Shown here piece by piece: positions 35,437-46,100 of a stretch of 64,000 nt of DNA. The stretch's first letter is position 1. Each line of letters opens with the position of its first letter. A program made the translations under genes and the position numbers. Below the pieces are notes generated by a model that worked only from the letters and a program-made list of their open reading frames with translations, did no database searches and was not told where the DNA came from. Source of the DNA: Anolis sagrei (Eukaryota > Chordata > Lepidosauria > Squamata > Anolidae); NCBI RefSeq assembly GCF_037176765.1, contig NC_090025.1, positions 91,781,006 through 91,845,005 on the forward strand. The letters are read 5' to 3'.

Positions 35437-35949
35437 GGTCTGTAGTTTGCTCTTCTCCGCACTTGCATGTCATGGATTCCACTTTGTAGCCCCATTTCTT
35501 AAGATTGGCTCTGCATCTCGTGGTGCCAGAGTGCAGTCTGTTCAGTGCCTTTCAAGTCGCCCAGTTTTCTGTGTGCCCAGGGGGGAGTCTCTCATTTGGT
35601 ATCAGCCATTGGTTGAGGTTCTGGGTTTGAGCCTGCCACCTTTAGACTCTCGCTTGCTGAGGTGTTCGAGCAAGTGTCTCTGTAGATCTTAGAAAACTAT
35701 GTCTGGATTTAAGTCGTTGGCGTGCTGGCTGATACCCAAACAGGGGATGAGCTGGAGATGTCTCTGCCTTGGTCCTTTCACTATTGGCTGCTACTTCCCG
35801 GCGGATGTCAGGTGGTGCAATACCGGCTAAGCAGTGTAATTTCTCCAGTGGTGTAAGGCGCAGACACCCTGTGATAATGCGGCATGTCTCATTAAGAGCC
35901 ACATCCACTGTTTTAGTGTGGTGAGATGTGTTCCACACTGGGCATGCGT

Positions 35950-36148
35950 ACCCAGCTGCTGCAATGCAACCTGAGCCCTGCTACATGCACAATGGAGGAC
36001 CTTCTTGCGACAACACCAGAGGCACTCCAAGTGACCAGATACTGGTCAAAGGACATTTAATCAACTACCAAGCTTGTAAACTTTGTGTTTTGTTTGTTTG
36101 GTTAAACAATACAATGCAACTGTTTGGTCTGACACGATAAATATATAA
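35950..36148 (+). mobile_element. Jockey-like LINE 3' end, plus copy
   Basis: GCTGCAATGCAACCTGAGCC to TGGTCTGACACGATAAATAT. It abuts the minus copy with its own 3' end pointing the other way. Confidence 0.85.
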
Positions 36149-36154
36149 AACGCC

Positions 36155-36298
36155 CAAATTGGTCCATCAGGTGCTCTGCTATGGCTGACTTCTCTTGCTG
36201 AATTAGTCTGCAGTGCCTTCCATGTTCCATGATTCGTGTTTGGTGTACCTTATGTAGACTTGTCCACAGCTGCATCGTACATGGCCGACTCTGGCCAA
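36155..36298 (-). mobile_element. Penelope-like GIY-YIG fragment
   Basis: On the minus strand it reads CTMQLWTSLHKVHQT-type and HGRHCRLIQQEKSAIAEHLM sequence, matching the family at 2960-4369. Confidence 0.8.
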
Positions 36299-36299
36299 G

Positions 36300-36763
36300 C
36301 CCCACCTTCTTTAGGGAAACCCAGAGTGGGCGGAGCCAGAAAGAGACGTCTGGAGGCATCACGTGCCCTATTGCCCACCTCCTCTTCCTGAAGGAATGCG
36401 CAGTGTGATTAGGCATTCTTCTCGCGATGTTTGAGAGCCAAAGCAAATGCGATAGGCGGTTCCCATGCACTCCCTCCACCAAGTTCTCGCGATAGCTGCA
36501 TACGTGAATGTTCCAATCCTCCCTGAGCCGGCGGAGAGAGGCGGTTGGGCGCCTTGAAGCCGTTCTCGTTTCCTCTCTCCATCTTTAAAAAAATAATAAC
36601 CTACCTTGCAGGCCTCTCATGGGGCCTCTCGGAAGGCCGGCGCCTCTTCCGCCTTTCCCTCGCACCTCCACCTCCGTTTAGGGAAGCGGGTGAAGGGACC
36701 ACCGCCGCTGCTGCCGTCTTCCACATCCTCCAGGTTGGGAGGAATGACCTCCGGGCCCCATCG
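36300..36763 (+). promoter_or_regulatory. FGFR1OP2: FGFR1OP2 CpG-island promoter and probable non-coding exon 1
   Basis: A CpG-rich block with two TCTCGCGA sites (36420-36427 and 36485-36492), a TGCGCAG near 36398, and CCAAT at 36513-36517. The probable non-coding exon 1 starts somewhere after the CCAAT and ends at 36763 before a strong donor CG|GTAAGTG. It would splice to the coding exon at 41811. The transcription start is inferred. Confidence 0.7.
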
Positions 36764-36847
36764 GTAAGTGCGCCTGCCTTATAGCCCTGCCTCCGCGCGC
36801 TGGGAGAGCAGAGCCGGGGTTGCCGAGCCCTGATTGGCTGGAAGGAA

Positions 36848-36869
36848 GTGTGGCGGGGGGGGGGGGGGG
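36848..36869. repeat. Poly-G tract
   Basis: A long G run downstream of the presumed FGFR1OP2 exon 1; error-prone to sequence. Confidence 0.85.
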
Positions 36870-37199
36870 AGGCTCAGCGCTCCCTGGGTGAAGGAGAGGC
36901 TTCTCTTCCGAAATAGTGGCTCCTCTTGACAGGGGCCATGAAGGCCTGGCGAAAGGGACGCTCCTCCTAAGGGAATAAGACATACTGAAGGCTGCAAGCA
37001 CCCTCATTTCCAAGCCATTTCCCCATTCTAGACCGTGTCAGAAATGAATTTGGCTTCAAGGAAAGCTTGCCCAGTATGTGAGCTAGCATAATTCGGGCTC
37101 CTCCCATCATCAACTGGGCTGGATTCGTTGATAGTGCCAGTTGATAGTGCCCTAAACGGTTCCGGCCCAAGCTACCTATCCGATCGCATCTCGGCCTAT

Positions 37200-38121
37200 T
37201 TATTTATTTATTTATTATTACACTTGTAAACCGCTAATATCTCAGCCTAAGTCGGCGACTCATTGCGGTTTACAACATCTAAAAACAACAATATTCAATT
37301 TAAAACATAAAAACACACATAAAATAAAGAATTATTGGGCCACCAATAACAATCCAAATGCATCTCGTAACTGGAATCACAATCCAAATTCGTCGTCTGT
37401 AATTACCAATCCTTAATCATCAAAATTCGTTTCGTCGGATTATCCGAATGCTTGTTCAAACATCCATGTCTTTAGTTTTTTCCGAAACGCCATCAGCGAG
37501 GGGGCTGACCTTATCTCTTTAGGGAGGGTGTTCCAAAGCCGAGGGGCCACCACAGAAAAGGCTCTGTCTCTTGTTCCCGCCAGCCGCACCTGTGAAGCCG
37601 GCGGGATAGAGAGCAGGGCCTCCCCAGAAGATCTTAGGGTCCTGGCAGGCTGATAGGCTGAGATGCGTTCGGATAGATAAGTTGGGCCAGAACCGTTTAG
37701 GGCTTTAAAGGCCAACGCCAGCACTTTGAATTGAGCCCGGTAGCAGATCGGCAGCCAGTGGAGCTGGTACAGCAGAGGAGTTGTGTGCTCCGTGTGCCCC
37801 ACTCCTGTTAGTATCATGGCTGCCGCCCGTTGGACTAATTGGAGCTTCCGGACTGTCTTCAAAGGCAACCCCACGTAGAGAGCGTTGCAGTAATCAAGGC
37901 GGGATGTAACCAGAGCGTGGACTACCGTGGCCAAGTCAGACTTCCCAAGGTACGGTCGCAGTTGGCGCACAAGTCTTAACTGTGCAAATGCTCCCCTGGT
38001 CACCGCCGAAACCTGGGATTCCAGGCTCAGCGATGAGTCCAGGATCACACCCAAACTGCGAACCTGCGTCTTCAGGGGGAGTGCGACCCCGTCCAACACA
38101 GGTTGTAACCCTATACCCTGT
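37200..38121 (-). mobile_element. L2-clade LINE inserted in another L2
   Basis: The minus frame of 219 codons reads [20 protein letters not shown], then [20 protein letters not shown], then [20 protein letters not shown]. The 9-bp duplication TCGGCCTAT is at 37191-37199 and 38122-38130. Confidence 0.95.
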
Positions 38122-38344
38122 TCGGCCTATGAACCCACCAGGACTTTGAGATCTTCCGGGGAGGCCCTGCTCTCGATCCCGCCAGCTTCACAAGCACGGC
38201 TGGCGGGGACGAGAGATAGGGCCTTCTCGGTGGTGGCTCCCCAGCTGTGGAACTCCCTTCCCACAGACATTAGATTAGCACCATCTCTAATGGTATTCCG
38301 CAAGAAAGTAAAGACCTGGTTATTTGTGCAGGCGCTCAAATAAT

Positions 38345-38588
38345 TATTTATTTATTTATTTATTTATTTGCTTCATTTCTATACCACATTTTTCAGCCCA
38401 GCAGGCGACTCAATGCGGTTTACATGGTACAAATTATCACAACAATGTCAGTGCAATTAAAAAACACAACAAATGTAACAACAGGATCAACAACACCGAT
38501 CCACAGCAATTAACAAACAACATAAAACAAACATAGCGCCTCAGTGAAATCAGATCCGATCTCATAATCCTTGTGCCATTCCTATGCA
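38345..38588 (-). mobile_element. L2-clade LINE 3' end, second insertion
   Basis: TTATTTATTTA repeats, then TTTTTCAGCCCAGCAGGCGA and CTCAATGCGGTTTACATGG, in reverse orientation inside the same host L2. Confidence 0.85.
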
Positions 38589-38924
38589 CAATTTAGTGCA
38601 ATGAGTGGTAATGACATAGGAATGGAACAATAAATGACGAATCTGGATCGTGTTTTTTTAGTGATGCGACGCTAGTGAATGGTTATTATAGTAATTATGT
38701 ACTAACTGTGTATTAGATTAGGCTGTTAACTGTTTTTTATATTGATGCATTGAATTTTGCTGTTTTTGTGTGCTGTTAACCGCTGTGAGTCACCTCCGGG
38801 CTGAGAACAGCGGTATAGAAGTAAATAAATAAATAAATAAATTTAGATGTGTTGGATTGGATTAGTTATTGAGTGGCTGCTCCATACTTGTGTAAGTGTT
38901 ATGAATAACTTTCCCACATTTAGA

Positions 38925-38990
38925 ATCATAGAATCAAAGAGTTGGAAGAGACCTCATGGGCCATCCAGTCCAACCCCCTGCCAAGAAGCA
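38925..38990 (-). mobile_element. CR1 LINE terminal fragment
   Basis: AATCATAGAATCAAAGAGTT to CCCTGCCAAGAAGCAGGA is the last 65 bases of a CR1, fused abruptly to an L2 copy. Confidence 0.88.
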
Positions 38991-39425
38991 GGAAGACGCA
39001 GGTTCACAGCTTGGGAGTGATCCTGGACTCATCGCTGAGCCTGGAACACCAGGTCTCAGCGGTGGCCGGGAGAGCTTTTGCACAATTAAAACTTGTGTGC
39101 CAGTTGCACCTGTACCTTGGGAAGTCAGATCTGGCCACAGTGGTCCACGCTCTTGTTGCATCCTGAATAGATTACTACAACACACTCTACGTGGGGTTGC
39201 CTTTGAAGACTGCTCGAAAATTTCAATTAGTCCAGCGGACGGCAACCAGATTACTCACCGGAGCATCATACAGGGAGCATACTACCCCTCTGTTGTCAGC
39301 TCCACTGGCTGCCGATCCAGTTCCAAGCACAATTCAAAGTGCTGGTTTTGACCTACAAAACCCTATACGGTTCAAGCCCAGTGTATCTGTCCGAACGCAT
39401 CTCCCTCTACGTCCTGCCTCGGAGT
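38991..39425 (+). mobile_element. L2-clade LINE fragment
   Basis: Readings include VHSLGVILDSSLSLEHQVSA and [19 protein letters not shown]. Confidence 0.88.
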
Positions 39426-39439
39426 TGGTGGAGACAAGG

Positions 39440-40028
39440 AGCAGGCAGGGGCGGCTTGTCCATTACGTGAAGTAAGCGGTCGCAGAACACTTTTTTTTTG
39501 CCAGGGGCGCAGAGGCATCTCTGTAAATGCCCCTCGACTGCCACTTGAGGAGCACCCCCTCAGCTCACAACAGCCCTAGCAGTCTGGGGGGAGCCTCAGC
39601 TTTCTTGCCTCGCTGCCGGGCGATCCTCTTCCCAAAGGGGCCAGGCCCTTGAGCCTTGCCTAGCCCCTCTCATTCCTGCTCCACCCGGCCACCGGGTGCG
39701 CGAGCAGAGCCGACGCTCAATCATTCTCTGGGTTTGATCCCTTCCCCATGACTGGCTACCTTTCCCGATCCCCCGGCGCTCCACCCGCCTCCTCTCCTCT
39801 TCCCAATCTGCGGGTGGACCAAGGGGCAGAGCAGCCGCGCCTGGCCCGCTTTAGGTCCAGAGGTGTGTCTGAAGACCCCAGCGTGCGCACCAAAAGTCGC
39901 CTCTTCTCCTGCCTTTCTCTTCAGCCATTGGGACCAAGAGAGAGAGAGAGAGAGACCTTCCGGCTGGAGGTATCTCCCACCTCCGCTCCCTCCATTGTTT
40001 TTGCACCTACCTTCAGGAAAGGTGGGCT

Positions 40029-40068
<40 letters not shown>

Positions 40069-40180
40069 GGTCCCAATGGCTGAGGAGAAAGTCAGGAGAA
40101 GAGGTGACTTTTGGTGCACACGCCGGGGTTTTCAGGCACGCCTCCGGACCCAAAGCGGGCCAGGCAAGGGAGCAAATGCG
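39440..40180. repeat. GC-rich block with a 96-bp-arm inverted repeat and GA/CT tracts
   Basis: CCTGGCCCGCTTTAGGTCCA (left arm 39840-39935) is matched in reverse complement by 40069-40164. Between them lie a GA repeat (about 39937-39953) and a CT repeat (about 40033-40068), which can also pair. The left end GGGGCGGCTTGTCCATTACG looks like a transposon end. No protein-coding evidence. Confidence 0.75.
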
Positions 40181-40191
40181 GCAAGGTGAAC

Positions 40192-40312
40192 TATTACTGG
40201 GATGTATAGTTCATCTACAATCAAAGAGCATTCCGAACTCCACCAATGATGGAATTGAACCAAATATGGCACACACAACTCCCACGACAAACAGAAAATA
40301 TATATCAATGAT
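40192..40312 (-). mobile_element. Fragment of the repeat found at 51191-52058
   Basis: The minus strand carries TTGGTTCAATTCCATCATTG and the AACTATACATCCCAG-type segment shared with that repeat. A G run follows at 40317-40329. Confidence 0.7.
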
Positions 40313-40364
40313 TGGTTGGGGGGGGGGGGCAAAATACTGTTTGCTTACCATTGAAAATTACTTA

Positions 40365-40783
40365 GGGCTGCCTCTGGGAGCAGGGCCTTCTCGGTGGTGT
40401 CCCCTCACCTGTGGAATTCACTCCCCGGGGAAATTAGGTCATCGACATCCCTCCTCTCTTTTAGAAGGAAATTAAAAACATGGATATGGGACCAGGCTTT
40501 TGGGTAATCTAACAGATAGACAAAGGACAATGACATCTAGAATTGATAGGATTTGACAATGTGGAATGAATTTGCGGACTCTCAGCTGGCGAACGCTGAG
40601 CACTAGATTGGTTTTATGGATTATGATGTATAATTGATTGTTTTAACTGTTTATAATTGCTGTTTATATATGTTTTATATTACTGTTGTGTTGGCATCAA
40701 TTTGTGCCTTTTGTAAGCCGCCCTGAGTCCCCCCTTGGTGGTTGAGAAGGGCGGGGTAGAAATGCGCGAAATAAATAAATATT
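40365..40783 (+). mobile_element. L2-clade LINE 3' end (GGATATGGGACCAGG subfamily)
   Basis: AGGGCCTTCTCGGTGGTGTC to GCCGCCCTGAGTCCCCCC, then AAATAAATAAAT. Same subfamily as 45870-46292. Confidence 0.88.
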
Positions 40784-40787
40784 GCAT

Positions 40788-41503
40788 TCAAAGTACCCTT
40801 GACAGATGGCTATCCGGCCTCTTCCAAAGAAGGAGCCTCCACCACACTCCGGGGCAGAGAGTTCCACTGCTGAACAGCTCTCACAGGAAATTGTTCCTAA
40901 TGCTCAGGTGGAATCTCCTTTCCTGTGGTTTGAAGCCATTGTTCCATGTCCTAGTCTCCAGGGAAGCAGAAAACAAGCTTGCTCCATCCTCCCTGTGGCT
41001 TCCTCTCACATATTTATACATGGCTATCCTATCTCCTCTCAGCCTTCTCTTCTTCAGGCTAAACATGCCCAGCTCTTTAAGCCGCTCTTCATAGGGCTTG
41101 TTCTCCAGACCCTTTATCATTTTAGTCGCCCTCCTCTGGACACATTCCAGTTTGTCAATATCTCTCTTGAATTGTGGTGCCCAGAATTGGACACAATATT
41201 CCAGGTGTGGTCTAACGAAAGCAGAATAGAGGTGTAGCATGACTTCCCTAGATCTAGACACTATGCTCCTATTAATGCAGGCCAAAATCCCATTGGCTTT
41301 TTTTGCCGCCACATCACATTGTTGGCTCATGTTTAACTTGTTGTCCACAAGGACTCCAAGATCTTTTTCACATGTACTGCTCTCGAGCCAGGCATTATCC
41401 CCCATTCTGTATCTTTTCATTTCGTTTTTCCTGCCAAAGTGGAGTATCTTGCATTTGTCACTGTTGAACTTCATTTTGTTAGTTTTGGCCCATCTAATCT
41501 GTC
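40788..41503 (-). mobile_element. CR1 LINE, long minus copy lacking its 3' tail
   Basis: The minus frame reads MKFNSDKCKILHFGRKNEMK, then [20 protein letters not shown], then [20 protein letters not shown]. It ends at ATTGCATTCAAAG, without the ATTCTATG repeats, where an L2 tail abuts. Confidence 0.92.
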
Positions 41504-41812
41504 AAGATGGTTTTGAATCCTGCTCCTGTCCTCTGGAGTATTGGCTACATCAAAGCAGGATGGAGCCTTTGGAATTATCAACTAGAGAAGTCCTCGGCTT
41601 CCCTCAACTATATTTCCCAGAATTCTGCAGAAGCAAGAATTGGCCTCCATTCTATAAATTGGCCTCCATTCTATAAAGCTGGTGGCCTCCATTCTATAAA
41701 GCTGGTGGGAAAATATCCTTAATATTTATTCCTGCATGGCACCTCAGGAGTGACAGAATGGTGTTAGTATTATATAACAAGCTCCATGTCTGTTGTGTTT
41801 TATTTTTTAGAA

Positions 41813-41947
41813 ATGAGTTGCACAATTGAAAAGGCACTTGCAGATGCAAAAGCTCTGGTGGAAAGATTGAGAGAACACGACAATGCAGCAGAAGCTTTGA
41901 TTGAACAAACCACAGCTCTCAATAAACGAGTAGAAGCAATGAAGCAG
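41813..41947 (+). CDS. FGFR1OP2: FGFR1OP2 first coding exon (residues 1-45)
   Basis: [20 protein letters not shown] to [10 protein letters not shown]. Donor CAG|GTTTGC. An L2 tail begins 19 bases later. Confidence 0.98.
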
Positions 41948-43083
41948 GTTTGCATATATTTCCTCTAATTTTTATTTATTTATTTCGAACATTTTTACCC
42001 TGCCCTTCTCACCCCTAGGGGGACTCAGGGCGGCTTCCAAATGGCAATAATTCAATGCCGCATCATAAAATACAAAATGGCATATATAACAATTAAAAAA
42101 CATGAACATTAATAAATAAAGATTAAAACAGTATACTTACATGATCCATTTAGCTATTGTCTGTCTAGTGGCTATAATAGCCTGAATGTGTCAATAACTG
42201 GGGGGAAAACACAACTGTAGGAGTATTTATGCTTGCTCCAACTAGTTGATATTGTGCTTTTAGTTTGCACACTATAATCATGTGGATTCTGCTGTGAGCA
42301 ACTGAACTGTTCATTTTACTTCTTTTCTCTTCTGTTTCACTATTTCTTTTCTTTGATGGTTAAGAGGGATTGACTCATCTTGGTGTGTTGTTGACTGTTA
42401 ACAGTTTTGGAAATGTTTCTTGATACTTAATGCATATTGTGATTAGATATGATAGTGGTATTCTAGTGTAAATAATGTGGTTGATCCTTTAAGCTTGAAA
42501 TGATTGTGCTTGATTCAGCATGAATTTACAGAAGGTATTAGTATACCTACCAACTAGCATACCTGCTGAAATATACTTCAGCTAATTGACACAAAAAGGC
42601 AAATCTTTCATTTTAAAAAATCTAGCCTCTTTGTCCCTGTGTACCTTCAAGTTTTTTCAGCTTATGATGAGCCTAGGATAAATGTGTCATGGGGTTTTCC
42701 TTACAAGAGCTATTTGCCTTTGCCTCCCTCTGAGGCTGAGAGACTGTGACTCGCCTAGAGCAGAGGCAGTGTGTTTCTATGGCCAAGTGGGGATTTGAAC
42801 CTAGATCTCCAGAGTCCAAGATTCAAACCACTATACCATGTTGGCTCTTTACTTGGTGGAATTCTAACCTAGGTGACAATGAAACTGTTGATAAACCTGT
42901 TTTGTTTTTCTCTTGGCCTACTTGGCACCAAGTGTTTCCTATGCACCGAATTTTGTAGACCTTTGTATGTGGCAGATGTATTTGTATTACCAAGAGATAT
43001 TGCCCTTTTCATCTTCCACTCTATTCCTGCAGTGCCATAATAGTGTCTGGGCCTATTTTCTCTTTGTCCCTTTTGTTAATTGC

Positions 43084-43123
<40 letters not shown>

Positions 43124-46100
43124 AAAATCATCATCATCTTTATTTGTACCCCGCTACCATCTCCTCAAGGGACTCAGTGCGGCTTACATGAGGCTGAGCC
43201 CACAATACATCAATACAATCAATAACAAACACAATACAAGGCAATTAAAATAAATCTCATACACAAATAGCATGAACATTAAACAAGGTACAGTGCACAT
43301 TTAAAATCTATGGCTGAGCCAAATGTAATTGAAGTTTAAAAATAATGCTGGCCATGAACAAGATAAAGGAGGTGAGGCGTTGATGGAGACATACAAGCAG
43401 TCCTAGATCTGTATAAAGTGCTTTTGGAGGACATCAAGCTAAGGGTTCATTATTCTGGGAAGGCACACTGGAACAACCACGTTTTCAAGCTCCTCCTAAA
43501 GACTGCCAGAGATGGGGCATGCCTGATGTCCTTAGGGAGTGAGTTCCAGAATCAAGGGACCACCACCGAGAATGCCCTCTCTTTTGTCCCCACCAATCGT
43601 GCTTGCTATGCAGGTGGGAGCATGAGTAGGGCCTCTTCAGATGATCAAAGAGATCGTGTGGGTCACGCAGGTAGGCAGGTCTTTGTAGGTAAGAACCTGC
43701 ACCTTGAATTGGGTACGGAAAATGAATGGCAGCCAGTGGAGCTCCTTAAACAGGAGGGTTGACCACTCCCTGTAAGGAGCACCAGTTAACAACCTGGCCG
43801 CCGCCCGTTGGACCAACTGAAATTTCTGAGCCGTTTTCAAGGGCAGCCCTACGTAGAGTGCACTACAGTAGTCCAATCTGGAGGTGACTAAGGCATGGAC
43901 CACCCTGGCCAGATCCGCCTTCACGAGGTATGGTCGCAGTTGGCGCACAAGTCTTAATTGTGCAAAGGCCCTCCCGGCCACTGCCAACGCCTGAGCCTCA
44001 AGCGTAAGTGATGAGTCCAGGAGGACACCCAAACTGCGGACCTGTGACTTCAGGGGGAGTGCAACCCCGTCCAACACAGGTTGCCACCCTATACCCTGGT
44101 CTGGTTTACAATCAACCAGGAGGACCTCTGTCTTGTCGGGATTAATCTTTAGCTTATTCCTCCACATCCAGATAGCCACAGCAGCCAGACACTCGTCCAG
44201 CACCTGAGGAGCATCCTTGGAGTTAGGTGGAGAAGAGTAGTGGAGTTGCGCGTCATTTGCGTAGAGATGGCACCCAACTCCAAAACTCCGGATGACCTCT
44301 CCAAGCGGTTTCATGTAGATGTTAAAAAGCATGGGAGACAGAATGGAATATTTCGGGGACCCCACAAGTCAAAAGCCAGGGGTCCAAGCAGGTGTCTCCC
44401 AGCTTCACCATCTGGGATCGACCCTCCAGGAAGGACCGGAGCCACGACAAAGCCGTGCCCCCAAGGCCCATCCTGGAGAGTCGTCCCAGAAGGATACCAT
44501 GATCAATGGTATCGAAAGCCTCTGAGATGTCCAAGAGAGCCAACAGAATCACACTCCCCCTGTCCAGCTCTCTGCGGAGGTCATTCACCAAGGCGACCAA
44601 AGCCGTCTCGGTGCCGTGGCCAGGTCTGAAACCAGACTGTGGTGGTTCTTCTGCTGCGGGAACTCCTCTCTCTCTCCCCCCTCCTCCGGTTCGGCAGGTG
44701 GGGGCGTTGCTCCAACAATCGATCCCCAAAGGCAGCAGACTATATAGTTGTTCTGTCTGCATTTAATAATCATTATTGTTGTTATTATAATTTTCATCTG
44801 TTACCTGCCTCTCCTAAAGGCTCAACATGGGATGCAACACAGTCAGAACATCTCAACAAAATACATATATCAAAACACAGGGTACAAAGATCAACATATG
44901 GCAGCAATGGAATGCAGATTATTCAGTTGATTAGGTGAGCCTGAAGAGATAGGTCTTCAGTTGTATCTTTAATTTTGACAGCTCATTTAGCCGCTCAAGC
45001 CCTTCTGGCAGGTCATTCCACAGTCTTGGGGCTGCCAATGAAAAAGACCTCTGTGTGACAGTTGTCGGCCAGGTTTTGGCTAGTTGAAATAAACATCCCT
45101 CAGAGAACCTCAAAGTCCTAAGGGGCGGATTGTGTGGGAGAAGGCGATCCTGGGTAACGTGGGCCCAAGGCATGTAGGGCTTTAAAGGTTTTGTAGTTTT
45201 CAGTGGAACTATAGCTGATCACTCAAACGTTTAATACGTTTTATATTTCACTGAATATGCCATACAATGAGGCATATGATAATCAGAAAAACACGATCCC
45301 TTCCATGTATGTATGCATAAAGATTTTTGTTCTGAAAATGGATTTTGCAATAACTGCTATCAATGCTGGGTTTAACACAAAGGAAAAACTTGTACATGTT
45401 CAAGGTTTTATTTCTGAATTAAAATAAAAACAAACTACATCCCTGTGTAAAATCTACAAGGAGCTTTTGAAAAATCACTTTTCTTTTTAAACAGACAATT
45501 GCAGCACTGTGGACTGTTTGAGAAAGCAGGGCTGTCATTCTCTTGGACATCTGGCTCTAGTTATGCTGCTTGTTGTATTTAAGGTTCTATTTATTTTTAT
45601 TTTGAGTAGGCTACATTTTGCTGTTGTGTAAGTGTGACATCCTTCTTACCTTCTTCTACCTTTAACAAATCTTTGTTAATTTCAGTACCAGGAAGAAATT
45701 CAAGAACTTAATGAAATAGCAAGACATAGACCCCGCTCTTCTTTGGTATTAGGTATCCAGCAAGAAAACAGACAGATAAGGGAACTTCAACAAGAAAATA
45801 AAGGTTAGTTGAAATTTGATCGAACCATGTCTGATTAACTTGTATGCTGAACACATCATCACAAGTGAGATTGGTGGGGATGAGGAGCAGGGCCTTCTCG
45901 GTGGTGGCCCCTCACCTGTGGAATTCACTTCCCAGGGAAATTAGGTCATCGACATCCCTCCTCTCTTTCGGAAGGAAACTAAAAACATGGATATGGGACC
46001 AGGCCTTTGGGTAATCTGGCAGATAGACAAAGAAGAATGACGACTAGAAATGATAGGATTTGATAATGTGGAATGAATTTACGGATTCTGAGCTGGCGAA

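Larger units (their letters stand above)
34470..35945 (-). mobile_element. Jockey-like LINE, minus copy, split by Penelope pieces
   Basis: The TTATTTATCGTGTCAGG tail on the left reads as the reverse complement of the family's 3' end. The minus frame gives [20 protein letters not shown] and LPDIRQEV-like sequence. Two Penelope pieces lie inside it (34589-34648 and 34794-35436). Confidence 0.82.
37148..38841 (+). mobile_element. L2-clade LINE host split by two minus-strand L2 insertions
   Basis: Pieces at 37148-37199, 38122-38344 and 38589-38841 join into one L2 3' end, reading [20 protein letters not shown] then [19 protein letters not shown]. Confidence 0.88.

Noticed and set aside
36545-36784. 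Open frame MGALKPFSFPLSIF in the FGFR1OP2 CpG island
   Set aside because: It crosses a strong splice donor at 36763 and matches no known protein; more likely 5' untranslated sequence.
39721-40189. Several overlapping frames around the GA/CT repeats
   Set aside because: Low-complexity and inverted-repeat sequence read in all frames; the ER and LS repeats come from GA and CT tracts.
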